64,000 nucleotides of DNA. It comes from an uncultured Acetatifactor sp. (GTDB lineage: Bacteria; Bacillota; Clostridia; Lachnospirales; Lachnospiraceae). The position numbers and the translations under genes were made by a program. The notes under the pieces were generated by a model. The model did not search any database, had not been told where the DNA came from, and was given only the letters and a program-made list of their open reading frames with translations. Location of the stretch: contig CATKXX010000002.1 of NCBI GenBank assembly GCA_949840935.1, forward strand, positions 1-64,000, written 5' to 3'. This document shows, in pieces, positions 7,733-16,184 of this stretch; position 1 is the stretch's first letter; each line of letters starts with the position of its first letter.

Positions 7733-9130
7733 CTATTTATATTCTGAAATGGGGAAGGAGCGGTAGACGCACGCCCTGGCGTCTTTTAAGCCCTTCAGCT
7801 CTCCCATGGCCATCATCTGTGCAGCCAGGTTGCCGATGGCCGTAGCCTCGGTGGGGCCTGCATAGACAGGGATTCCGGTGGCTTTGGCGGTCAGGCGGTT
7901 TAAGTAATCTGCGTTGGCGCCTCCTCCCACGATATGGATTCTGTCGTAAACCTGCCCTGTGATCTGGGCAATCTCTTTAATGGTCTTCGCATAGCACTGT
8001 GCCAGGCTGTTATAGATGACGCATGCCGTCTCGGCGATTCCCTGGGGAACCTGCTGCCCGGATTCTGCGCATGCCGCCTGCACTTCTTTCGTCATATTGG
8101 CAGGAGCCAGGAAACGGTCGTCATTGCAGTCTACAATGGAAGTAATATCACATCTGGAAGCCTGTTCACAGATTTCGCCGAAGCCAAGACCCTCTCCGAT
8201 TTCTTTCTTCACCGACTGTATCATCCAGAGGCCCATGATATTCTTCAGGTAACGGAAACGGTAGTCATAGCCGCCTTCGTTGGTCAGGTTATTGGCTTTG
8301 CTCTCTTTGGAGCAGTTCGCCTGGAACAATTCCGTGCCCATCAGGGACCATGTTCCGGAGCTTATGTAAAGCGTATTATCGCTGTCCGTGGGAACCGCTA
8401 TCACCGCGGAGCCAGTATCATGAGTGGCGGGGGCAATGACCTTACAGTTAAAGCCAACCTCTTTCTGGATCTCTTCCGTCAATTCTCCCAGCACCGTTCC
8501 GGGAGCCACTATTTTCTGGAAAATCCCTTCCGGATACCCCAGCTTTTGGATCAACTCCATATCCCAGTCCTTCGTCTCAGGATCCACCAGCTGCCCTGTA
8601 GTGGCATTGGTATACTCCGTCGCCGCCACTCCCGAAAGCAGGAAATGGAAATAGTCCGGCATCATCAGCATAGTTTTCGCCTTTGCCAGCTGCTCCGGCT
8701 TTTTCACCTTTAAAGCCATCAGCTGGTAAATCGTATTGAAAAGCTGCTTCTGAATACCGGTCCGGGCATACAGTTCTTCCTCAGAGATCACCTTGTAGAC
8801 TTCCTCATCCATCCCTTTTGTACGGCCATCGCGGTATGCCACCGCATTGCCGATACGGTTCTGATTCTCATCCAGGAGCACAAAATCCACACCCCATGTG
8901 TCAATGCCTACACTGACAGGAATCTTGCCCAGCTCAACGCACTTTTTCATGCCCTCCCTGATTTCCTGAAAGAGCCCGTCCACATCCCAGACATTCTCCC
9001 CATCCTTCTCTACCATCCCGTTGGGAAAACGGTGAATCTCCTCCAATACCATTCTCCCATCCTCCAGATGCGCCAGAATGTGTCTTCCGCTGGATGCCCC
9101 AATATCAATTCCCAGATAATATGGATTCAT
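7733..9130 (-). CDS. rhaB: Rhamnulokinase
   Basis: 465 residues, FGGY carbohydrate kinase. It phosphorylates L-rhamnulose at O1 using ATP. The N-terminal phosphate-loop region (YLGIDIGASSGRH, residues 4-16), the substrate-domain segment GIDTWGVDFVLLD and the C-terminal nucleotide site (HIVGGGANADYLNRL) are clear. Start: ATG at 9130 with AGGAGAGG 8 bases upstream. It is the first enzyme gene of the operon, and its upstream neighbour (MIP channel) ends in a terminator at 9197-9231, so rhaB probably has its own promoter in the remaining 65 bp; I see only an AT-rich TAATATAAAA stretch there. Confidence 0.95.
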   Translation of the reverse strand: MNPYYLGIDIGASSGRHILAHLEDGRMVLEEIHRFPNGMVEKDGENVWDVDGLFQEIREGMKKCVELGKIPVSVGIDTWGVDFVLLDENQNRIGNAVAYRDGRTKGMDEEVYKVISEEELYARTGIQKQLFNTIYQLMALKVKKPEQLAKAKTMLMMPDYFHFLLSGVAATEYTNATTGQLVDPETKDWDMELIQKLGYPEGIFQKIVAPGTVLGELTEEIQKEVGFNCKVIAPATHDTGSAVIAVPTDSDNTLYISSGTWSLMGTELFQANCSKESKANNLTNEGGYDYRFRYLKNIMGLWMIQSVKKEIGEGLGFGEICEQASRCDITSIVDCNDDRFLAPANMTKEVQAACAESGQQVPQGIAETACVIYNSLAQCYAKTIKEIAQITGQVYDRIHIVGGGANADYLNRLTAKATGIPVYAGPTEATAIGNLAAQMMAMGELKGLKDARACVYRSFPISEYK

Positions 9131-9196
9131 TGTTGTCCTCTCCTTTCCTGCCGGCCGCGCTTCTTTGTATTTTTATATTACCACAGCCCGCTGTAT

Positions 9197-9231
9197 AAAA
9201 AAAGGACACCTTTTGTTGTAAAAGTGTCCTT
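9197..9231 (-). terminator. Terminator after the MIP channel gene
   Basis: An inverted repeat (9202-9214 and 9220-9231, one bulge) is followed on the minus strand by seven T. It separates the sensor/channel genes from rhaB. Confidence 0.85.
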
Positions 9232-9277
9232 ATTTGCAATTATATTGCTGTCGATCACACAATGATACCTCCACCGC

Positions 9278-9991
9278 TCAGAACAGCCCTGTCACAAGTA
9301 CCCCCAGGATACCGCCAATGGAGGATCCCAGGAGGTTTACAGTAAGCTGATACGGCCAGTCCACCCTCTCCCCGTTCTTGTTGGGAATGGGCAGAAGCTC
9401 AAACCAGACGCTGCTGAACACGGAGCGCATTGCATTCATACTGTAGCCGGTGCTGTTCAGGGATAATGCCAGAACCGCAACTACCGCAGCGCCGATCACG
9501 CCGGTCTGGAATGCCCTGAATTCACCGCCGGCAGCTTTCAGGCAGGTAAGCATTATGAACAGGAAAACAAAAGTCGCCATAATCTCCTGCACAAAATTCT
9601 GTACAAGGTTCCTCTCTACAGGATATGCGGAAAAAATCCCGCGCTTGGGAGCGTTGGGAGTTGCCTGAAACGAATCCCAGAAAAAGACCATGCATAAAAC
9701 CACCGCCGCCCCCGCCGCCAGAAATTCCATCAACAGGAAAAGCAGGGCTTCCAACACCGGCAATGTGCCCGCTATGACATTTCCCAGCACAACGCCGGGA
9801 TTCAAATATGCAGGCCCGCCCATGACAATTGATGTTGTAAGGCCCAGGCCGACAGAAAGGCTCCATGCTATGACCAGCTCCACATAATTTAAGGCAGTGA
9901 CCAATGTCTTCTTCAGGGACACATTACACATATAGCCATAGCCACACAGGAGAAGCACCAGGCTTCCGGCAAACTCAGCCACATATCTCAT
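9278..9991 (-). CDS. Divergent MIP (aquaporin/glycerol facilitator) channel
   Basis: 237 residues with six hydrophobic helices in two halves, as in the MIP family. The first pore motif reads LNPGV (about 68-72) where NPA is normal. The second half has SMNAMRS (about 187-193) where NPAR is normal, so both signature Pro-Ala loops are changed but the Asn and Arg of the filter region remain recognisable. The position between rhaB and a PocR sensor suggests passage of a small polar solute of rhamnose metabolism, such as lactaldehyde or 1,2-propanediol; this is inference. Ribosome site GAGGGCGG is moderate. A terminator follows the stop. Confidence 0.7.
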   Translation of the reverse strand: MRYVAEFAGSLVLLLCGYGYMCNVSLKKTLVTALNYVELVIAWSLSVGLGLTTSIVMGGPAYLNPGVVLGNVIAGTLPVLEALLFLLMEFLAAGAAVVLCMVFFWDSFQATPNAPKRGIFSAYPVERNLVQNFVQEIMATFVFLFIMLTCLKAAGGEFRAFQTGVIGAAVVAVLALSLNSTGYSMNAMRSVFSSVWFELLPIPNKNGERVDWPYQLTVNLLGSSIGGILGVLVTGLF

Positions 9992-10030
9992 ATTGCCGCC
10001 CTCATCATTCTTTTGTCTTATCCTGCCGGA

Positions 10031-10801
10031 TCAGGCTTTCATAGCCTCCACCTCAGCGGAAATATTGGAGACGATCTCTTCAATTTCCTTGTTGACCACT
10101 GTACTCTGCTCAGACAGCTTGCCTACCTCTTTTGCAACCACTGCAAAGCCTGCTCCCTTTTCCCCGGCCCTTGCCGCCTCAATGCTGGCATTCAGCGCCA
10201 GTATCTTCTGCTTATTCTGCAATGCCTTCAGCTCGGAGGTCTTCAGTGTGATGCGCTCCACAAGCTGATTGGTAGCCGTAACGCCGTTGGACAGTTTATG
10301 TATGATTTTCCCGTTTACCTTTTTCGCGTACTCCGCATTGATGAAATTATTCAGCACTTCACCCAGCAATTCTGCAGAAGCGTGTATAGCCTCTTCCGAA
10401 CGCACGTTCACTTTATGTAACGCGTCAATGTAAGCATCCTCATTGACACCGATTTCCCTGGCAACCCTGCGGAATTTTTCCTCGTCAGGATCCTCCGGAA
10501 GCACCTGTCCTCCAATAACGGAGCCAACCTGTTCGCCTTCCACCATCAGGGGAATTCCGAAATCAATCAGCCCGGCATGGCAATGATACACGCCCTGGCC
10601 CTCCCTGTCGCACCGCTCACATCTCGCGCACCCCTCAGCGCTTCCACGTGTCAGCTTGATACAAAAATCAGTAAAATTATAACACTCGGAGATGTACTTT
10701 CCGTCCTTCCCCACTGCAACCGTTGCCAGGCCGGTAGCTTTCGCCCAGCTTGACATAATGTGCTCGAATTGTGTCATATCCGTAAATTCCTTGATTTCCA
10801 T
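10031..10801 (-). CDS. Soluble PocR-domain chemoreceptor-like protein
   Basis: 256 residues, no membrane segment. Residues about 10-165 form a PocR-type ligand domain with the Cys/His cluster [12 protein letters not shown]...CHAGL and the DFGIPLMV segment; PocR proteins respond to propanediol-type ligands. Residues about 190-250 hold a short methyl-accepting chemotaxis hairpin ([24 protein letters not shown] split over the tip). It therefore probably reports a cytoplasmic metabolite to CheA/CheW or another partner. No chemotaxis genes are in the window. GGAGGG precedes the ATG. A TATAAT box (10873-10878) in the upstream gap suggests its own promoter, with a weak -35 that may need the neighbouring AraC protein. 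Confidence 0.8.
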   Translation of the reverse strand: MEIKEFTDMTQFEHIMSSWAKATGLATVAVGKDGKYISECYNFTDFCIKLTRGSAEGCARCERCDREGQGVYHCHAGLIDFGIPLMVEGEQVGSVIGGQVLPEDPDEEKFRRVAREIGVNEDAYIDALHKVNVRSEEAIHASAELLGEVLNNFINAEYAKKVNGKIIHKLSNGVTATNQLVERITLKTSELKALQNKQKILALNASIEAARAGEKGAGFAVVAKEVGKLSEQSTVVNKEIEEIVSNISAEVEAMKA

Positions 10802-10910
10802 TACCCGCTTCCCTCCAATGTTTTATGTTTTTCCTTCTGCCTTATATACGAATCCTCCTTACAATGTAGTTTATTATAACATAAGTGTGTACCAAAAATA
10901 TAGTCCATTT

Positions 10911-11897
10911 TCAATTTTTTTTGTCTATTTTGTCATTTTTTTCTCCCAGCCGATACCTTCTGGGAGTCATATTGTATCTTTTTTGGAATATTCTGTGAAA
11001 ATAACTGATATTATCATATCCCACGGCCTCTGACACCTCCGCCACGGACAATCCTGTAGCGGACAGCAGGTATGCCGCCTGGGCCAGGCGCTTTGCCTGT
11101 ATCAGCTCCGTGTAAGTCTTCCCCGTCCGCTTCCTGATTTCCCTGGAAAGCCAGTAAACATCATAGTGCAGGCTTTCCGCCAGTTCCGACAGCTCTCCTT
11201 CCCTGTAATGATTTTCTATGTAGCTTAAAACGGAGATCACAAGCTTCTGCTGTCCCGCCCTCTCATCCGTCACAAGCTTGTCTGTGCAATTCATCAGCTG
11301 CAGAAACAGCAGCCCCATGGTCGCCTGATTAGTCCGCCTTTTATTTGGCACCTTATGCCACAGGGTCCAGATCAGGTTTTCCACCAGATTCTGCACGGGC
11401 AGCACATCCGCAACCTTAAAATGCAGATAGCCCGCAGCTTCCCTCTCGCCCTTCAGACAGTCTATGACAAAGCTGCGAAGCTGATTTTCCTCCGGCTCCA
11501 TCATGTTCAGGCCATACTCGAAAAATTCCGGCAGGATAATAAAATTTACCGCAATATCCTCCTCCCCTGCAGGATAAATCTCCTGCGTGGCTGTCTGCCC
11601 CAAAAAAAGGAGCTCTCCCTGCCGCAGGATCACATCCTCCCCGTTGATGACATGCCGGGTGCTTCCGGAACACATATAGATCACTTCTATATAATTATGG
11701 GTATGCCTGGGAAAATGGACGAACCGGGTATGAGTCCGTATCTGGATCATCTTTCCCGCCTCCAGAAGCTTGTCCGCCTCCACTATATCCTTCTCCGGGG
11801 ACATATATAACGCCTTTTCGATCCCCCTCGTCCCGGTCAGCAGCCTCTCCTCCTCCGGCGTGATCTTCCGCAGCTCCCTCAACAATTCTTCCCTCAT
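10911..11897 (-). CDS. AraC-family regulator, probable rhamnose regulator
   Basis: 328 residues. Residues about 45-130 form a cupin ligand domain (HFPRHTHNYIEVIYM, then RQGELLFLGQTATQEI). Residues about 220-320 carry two HTH motifs of the AraC type (LSELAESLHYDVYWLSREI and LSVAEVSEAVGYDNISYFHR, with FQKRYNMTPRRYR). Its place at the head of the rhamnose module suggests it activates those genes in response to rhamnose, like RhaR/RhaS; the ligand is not proven. GAGGGAG lies before the ATG. A candidate promoter (GTGAAA/ATTTTA on the plus strand, 11928-11956) is upstream and divergent from the glycosyltransferase promoter. Confidence 0.85.
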   Translation of the reverse strand: MREELLRELRKITPEEERLLTGTRGIEKALYMSPEKDIVEADKLLEAGKMIQIRTHTRFVHFPRHTHNYIEVIYMCSGSTRHVINGEDVILRQGELLFLGQTATQEIYPAGEEDIAVNFIILPEFFEYGLNMMEPEENQLRSFVIDCLKGEREAAGYLHFKVADVLPVQNLVENLIWTLWHKVPNKRRTNQATMGLLFLQLMNCTDKLVTDERAGQQKLVISVLSYIENHYREGELSELAESLHYDVYWLSREIRKRTGKTYTELIQAKRLAQAAYLLSATGLSVAEVSEAVGYDNISYFHRIFQKRYNMTPRRYRLGEKNDKIDKKN

Positions 11898-11927
11898 ATA
11901 GATTCTCCCTCATCCCTTTTTGTGTCT

Positions 11928-11956
11928 ATTTTACTACACTCCCCTTCCCTGTGAAA
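11928..11956 (-). promoter_or_regulatory. Candidate promoter of the AraC gene
   Basis: Minus-strand TTTCAC, 17-bp spacer, TAAAAT, about 31 bp before the start codon at 11897. The -35 is weak. Confidence 0.4.
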
Positions 11957-11970
11957 GCCCCATATATGAT

Positions 11971-11999
11971 TTGACCAGATTTCCATAAACTGTTATAAT
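11971..11999 (+). promoter_or_regulatory. Promoter of the glycosyltransferase gene
   Basis: TTGACC (11971-11976), 17-bp spacer, TATAAT (11994-11999). A near-consensus sigma-A promoter, about 90 bp before the glycosyltransferase start. Confidence 0.8.
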
Positions 12000-12027
12000 C
12001 GGTCTATATAAACAGCCTGGAGAGGCC

Positions 12028-12087
12028 ATGTGTAAAAAATGCAGGGTGGGCTCTCATGAGGCACCGGAAAGGCATGGAAAGAAATAA
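12028..12087 (+). CDS. Putative 19-residue leader peptide
   Basis: ATG at 12028 has GGAGAGG just upstream and encodes MCKKCRVGSHEAPERHGKK, with a CxxC pair. Its stop TAA overlaps the ATG of the glycosyltransferase (TAATG), a classic arrangement for translational coupling. The downstream gene has only a weak ribosome site of its own (GGAAAG). Too short for family evidence; it could instead be a chance ORF. Confidence 0.4.
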   Translation: MCKKCRVGSHEAPERHGKK

Positions 12088-13640
12088 TGAAAAACCCGAT
12101 AAAGTTATCTTCCCCAAAATATATGCGTATCCTTTTCTGTCTGTTCATGATCATGGGCATCCTTGCCCGTATCTGGAAATTCGGGGAGATTCCCGGTGAT
12201 ATCAATCCTGACGAAGCATTCACGGGTTACGAAGCCTACAGCCTGCTTCACTACGGCACAGACTCCGCTGGTTATCGTTTTCCCGTCTACCTGACCACCT
12301 GGGGAAGCGGGGCCAGCGCCTTAAGCACCTATCTGACAATCCCTTTTATGGCAGTCTTCGGAGCCAAAATATGGGTTATCCGCCTTCCGCAGGTCATTGT
12401 GGCATGTCTCACCCTGTGGGCGGTCTACCTCCTTGTAAAAAGGCTGTTCCATGAAAAGCTGGCTCTCTGCGCCCTGTTCCTGCTTGCCATCTCCCCCTGG
12501 CATATCGGGATGTCCCGCTGGGGTATGGACTGTAATCTGGCGCCGGGCTTTGTGGTCTTCGGCCTTTACTTTTTTGTGAGGGGGCTGGAGGACAATAAAT
12601 TCCTGCTGCTGTCCGCGCTGATGTATGGCCTCTCCCTGTACTGCTACGCCACCATATGGCCCATTGTCCCGCTGCTGGTCCTGCTGCAGCTCATCTACGG
12701 CCTGGTCTATAAAAAAATCCGCATTAATCGGTATCTGCTCGTGTCCGGCCTGATTCTGGCCCTGCTGGCACTTCCGCTTTTACTGTTTATGCTGGTCAAC
12801 AAGGGAATCCTGGAGGAGATCCGTCTCCCTTTTCTGTCCATCCCCAGGCTGGTAGTCCTGCGGGACAGTGAGATTTCTCTCTCACAGCTCCCCTTAAAGG
12901 CGCGCCGGCTCTGGTCCATCATGAAGCTGCAGTCTGATGACATGCTCTGGAACAGTACCCCGAAATACGGCATCTACCATGCCGGTACGTTGTCCTTCTT
13001 TGTTCTGGGAATGTTTTACTGTATCAAGGCCTCTGTGGAAAAGCTGCGGCAGAAAAAGGAAGCCCCTGAGCTTCTCCTGCTGATCCAGGTGGGCTGCGGG
13101 ATTCTCCTGGGACTGCTGATCTACACCAACATAAACCGCAATAATATCCTGTTCATTCCCATGATGATGGTAGCGTCACTGGGAGCCTATTACCTGTGCA
13201 GCCTGATCGATCTGCGCTATCTGGTAATCCCCGCCGCATTTTACCTGTGTATGTTTGCAGGCTTTGAGCATTACTATTTTACGGAATACAGAGAAATCCT
13301 GCAATACTATTTCTGCGACGGCCTTGAGGATGCCGTAAATGAGGCAGTCACCCATGACGGACAGATTTACGTAAGCTATGGCCTCAAGCACTCCGATATC
13401 CTCTTTCTGGCAGAGGTCCCGGTAACGGAATATATCGAGACCGTAGAATATTATAATTATCCCAATGCCTACCTGGAGGCCCGCTCCTTTGGGCGGTTCA
13501 GCTACGATTTCGACCCGGCGGCACCGGATACGGAAGCCACCTACATCCTCAACCAGACAACAGACCTGGCCCCCTTTGAACAGGCCGGATTTACACTTCA
13601 TACTTATGGCTACTACACGGTCGCACACTGTGAACAATAA
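12087..13640 (+). CDS. GT39/ArnT-like membrane glycosyltransferase
   Basis: 517 residues with about ten membrane segments. The first extracytoplasmic loop has the acidic pair of GT-C enzymes (INPDEAFTGYEAY, about 39-51). A GT39/83 (PMT/ArnT-like) profile is typical: such enzymes take a sugar from a polyprenyl-phosphate donor and place it on protein, lipid or wall polymer outside the membrane. The C-terminal 110 residues are soluble and probably extracytoplasmic. Acceptor and donor are unknown and no partner gene is adjacent. Transcribed from the promoter at 11971 and closed by a bidirectional hairpin shared with htpG. Confidence 0.8.
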   Translation: MKNPIKLSSPKYMRILFCLFMIMGILARIWKFGEIPGDINPDEAFTGYEAYSLLHYGTDSAGYRFPVYLTTWGSGASALSTYLTIPFMAVFGAKIWVIRLPQVIVACLTLWAVYLLVKRLFHEKLALCALFLLAISPWHIGMSRWGMDCNLAPGFVVFGLYFFVRGLEDNKFLLLSALMYGLSLYCYATIWPIVPLLVLLQLIYGLVYKKIRINRYLLVSGLILALLALPLLLFMLVNKGILEEIRLPFLSIPRLVVLRDSEISLSQLPLKARRLWSIMKLQSDDMLWNSTPKYGIYHAGTLSFFVLGMFYCIKASVEKLRQKKEAPELLLLIQVGCGILLGLLIYTNINRNNILFIPMMMVASLGAYYLCSLIDLRYLVIPAAFYLCMFAGFEHYYFTEYREILQYYFCDGLEDAVNEAVTHDGQIYVSYGLKHSDILFLAEVPVTEYIETVEYYNYPNAYLEARSFGRFSYDFDPAAPDTEATYILNQTTDLAPFEQAGFTLHTYGYYTVAHCEQ

Positions 13641-13645
13641 ATAAA

Positions 13646-13686
13646 GGCTGCCGCTTCCACGAATGAAAATCCGTGAAGCGGCAGCC
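13646..13686. terminator. Bidirectional terminator
   Basis: An inverted repeat of 16 bases per arm (13646-13661 and 13671-13686, with small bulges). It serves the glycosyltransferase on the plus strand and htpG on the minus strand, where TTTATTTATT follows. Confidence 0.8.
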
Positions 13687-13723
13687 CCACAATATATACT
13701 TATACAAATCCACAGCTGCCTTG

Positions 13724-15982
13724 CTATTTCGCCAGCAGAAGCATGATATCATTGCTGCGGGCAACAAACTTCGTCATCGCCTCCGGTGAAAGAGGGGCAT
13801 TCTGAAGCTTCGCCAGGTCATAGAGCTGCTCACAGATCAGCTCCACATTTTCGCCCTCCTGATGCTCCGTCACATACTGTACCAGAGGGTGGTTCGCATT
13901 GAGGATCAGGGTTTCTCCCTCGCCGCCAAAGCCTCCCATATCCATACCGGGCATGGAATACATCTTCATCATGTCCTGCATACGCCTGCTCTCCTCGGAA
14001 AGCGTGATTATGGAGGAAATCTCCTTATTCTTCAGCTTCTCTACTTTTACTGCAAGCTTGTCGTTCTTTAACGCCTTCTTCATGATCTTGGAGATTGCCT
14101 CCGCCTGCTCCTCCAACTCCTTTTCAGTCTTTTTGGAGGTCTTGGACTTCATTGAATCCGTGACATCGGCATCGATGCGCTGGAACCTGATTCCCTCGTT
14201 CTTGGATTCCAGCTGTGAAATAAAGGGCTGGTCGATATTATGGGTAAGGATGACCGCATCCATCCTGGCCGCCTTGAACATATTGATATACTGGCTCTGC
14301 TGCTGTTCGTCGGTGACATAGTAAATGATCTTCTCTTTCTTCTCCTCTGTCTCGTCCTCATCCTCCCCGGCTTCCGCTTCCTCCGTAACAATCTCAGCTT
14401 CCACCTTCTCGCCGTTTTCATCTACGGCATTCTCTCTGCCTTCCTCTGATGCGGCAGCCTCGCCGTCTGCGGCTGCGCCCGCATTTTCCTTCTCCTCGGC
14501 CGCGCCCTCTGTACCTTCGCTTTCCGCCGTACCTGCCGCAGTTGTGTCCACACCCGCGCTCCCTGCGTCCGCCGTACCGTCGCTTCCATTCTCCGCGCCT
14601 GCTGCATCCGCTTCCTTTCCGTCCACGGGCTTTACCTCCAGGCACTCCGGCAGAGTCAGATATTTACCGTCCAGGTTCTTGAAAAGGATGTAATCTGTCA
14701 TCTTCTCACAGAATTTATCATCCTTGAGGCATCCGAATTTGATGAAGGGGCTGATGTCATCCCAGTACTTATCGTATTCCTCCTTCTCCGTCTTACACAT
14801 GCCGGAGAGCTTATCCGCCACCTTCTTGGAAATATATTCGGAAATCTTCTTCACAAAGCCGTCGTTCTGCAGCGCGCTCCTGGAAACATTCAGAGGCAGG
14901 TCGGGACAGTCAATTACGCCCTTTAACAACAGCAGGAATTCCGGAATGACCTCCTTGATATTATCCGCGATGAACACCTGGTTATTATACAGCTTTATGG
15001 TTCCCTCGATGGATTCATACTCCATATTGATCTTGGGGAAGTAAAGGATTCCCTTGAGGTTAAAGGGGTAATCCATATTTAAATGAATCCAGAACAAAGG
15101 CTCCTTGTAATCCTGGAATACCTTGCGGTAGAATTCCAGATATTCTTCCTTTGTGCAATCGTTGGGATGCTTCGTCCACAGCGGCGCCGTCTCGTTTAAA
15201 AGCTCGGGACGCTTCCGGATTTTAAGCTTCTCCTCACCTTCCGTAGTCTTGGTACCGTCCTCCGCAGTCTTCTCCTCGGGATGGATCTCCTCCAGGATTA
15301 CATCCCCCTCCTGCAGCTCGTCCGCCTTGATGATCTGCGTCTCCTTTGTCTCGGCCTTGGACAGATAAATCTCCGTAGGCATAAAGGAACAGTATTTCTT
15401 AATGACCTCCCGCGCCTTATATTCATTGCAGAATTCCAGGCAGTCCTCGTTCAGGAACAGGGTGATAGTGGTGCCCACCTCCTGCCTGTCGCCTTCTTCC
15501 ATGGAAAACTCCGTGCCGCCGTCACATTCCCAGTGGACAGGCTTTGCCCCCTCCTTATAAGACAGGGTGTCAATATGCACCTCATCCGCCACCATAAAAG
15601 CGGAATAGAAGCCCAGGCCGAAATGGCCGATGATCTGATCCGAGCTGCTCTTGTCCTTATACTTCTCAATGAAATCCGCCGCTCCGGAAAAGGCGATCTG
15701 GTTAATATATTCCTCTACCTCTTCCTCTGTCATCCCCAGGCCGTTATCTGTAAAGGACAGAGTCTTCTCCTCAGGATTGACCACAACATCCACCCGGGCC
15801 TTATAGCCCTCAGGCAGAGTATATTCCCCCATCATGTCAAGCTTTTTCAGCTTGGTGACTGCGTCGCAGCCGTTGGAGATCAGCTCTCTGTAGAAAATGT
15901 CGTGATCCGAATAAAGCCACTTCTTGATAATCGGAAAAATGTTTTCACTGTTAATGGATAAACTGCCGCTCTTTGCTGCCAT
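13724..15982 (-). CDS. htpG: HSP90-family chaperone HtpG
   Basis: 752 residues, well above the usual 620-650. ATP-dependent cytoplasmic chaperone. The N-terminal GHKL ATPase domain shows FYRELISNGCDA (Asn that binds Mg-ATP), FTDNGLGM and GHFGLGFYSAF. The middle domain has RSALQNDGFVKKISEYI-type sequence (catalytic Arg in NVSRSALQND). Between middle and C-terminal domains an acidic Ala/Glu/Gly-rich stretch of about 100 residues (450-552) is inserted, unlike the E. coli protein. The start has AAAGGAATG upstream. A perfect CIRCE operator 106 bp upstream means HrcA control by heat and misfolded protein. Confidence 0.96.
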   Translation of the reverse strand: MAAKSGSLSINSENIFPIIKKWLYSDHDIFYRELISNGCDAVTKLKKLDMMGEYTLPEGYKARVDVVVNPEEKTLSFTDNGLGMTEEEVEEYINQIAFSGAADFIEKYKDKSSSDQIIGHFGLGFYSAFMVADEVHIDTLSYKEGAKPVHWECDGGTEFSMEEGDRQEVGTTITLFLNEDCLEFCNEYKAREVIKKYCSFMPTEIYLSKAETKETQIIKADELQEGDVILEEIHPEEKTAEDGTKTTEGEEKLKIRKRPELLNETAPLWTKHPNDCTKEEYLEFYRKVFQDYKEPLFWIHLNMDYPFNLKGILYFPKINMEYESIEGTIKLYNNQVFIADNIKEVIPEFLLLLKGVIDCPDLPLNVSRSALQNDGFVKKISEYISKKVADKLSGMCKTEKEEYDKYWDDISPFIKFGCLKDDKFCEKMTDYILFKNLDGKYLTLPECLEVKPVDGKEADAAGAENGSDGTADAGSAGVDTTAAGTAESEGTEGAAEEKENAGAAADGEAAASEEGRENAVDENGEKVEAEIVTEEAEAGEDEDETEEKKEKIIYYVTDEQQQSQYINMFKAARMDAVILTHNIDQPFISQLESKNEGIRFQRIDADVTDSMKSKTSKKTEKELEEQAEAISKIMKKALKNDKLAVKVEKLKNKEISSIITLSEESRRMQDMMKMYSMPGMDMGGFGGEGETLILNANHPLVQYVTEHQEGENVELICEQLYDLAKLQNAPLSPEAMTKFVARSNDIMLLLAK

Positions 15983-16087
15983 TTTACAACATTCCTTTCT
16001 TATTCATAGTCTTTTCTGGATTTCCGGCGCTTTCGCACCCCGCTAAAGACAAGTTTATAGCCGGTAAAAATAAAAGTCAAGGCAAAA

Positions 16088-16114
16088 TTAGCACTCATTT
16101 TAAGTGAGTGCTAA
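16088..16114 (-). promoter_or_regulatory. CIRCE operator (HrcA) of htpG
   Basis: TTAGCACTC, nine bases, GAGTGCTAA: an exact match to the CIRCE consensus. On the minus strand it lies just upstream of a TTGACT...TATAAA promoter-like pair (spacer about 15) and 106 bp before the htpG start. Confidence 0.95.
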
Positions 16115-16184
16115 TAATAAGCCTGGAACGCCCTGTTTTCGGGCATTTCCATAATTCTAAAAATTTTATAAACGTGTTACTACA

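Noticed and set aside
16126..16145. Short hairpin (gccc...gggc) after the PrsA-like gene as a terminator
   Set aside because: Four-base-pair stem and no T run on either side.
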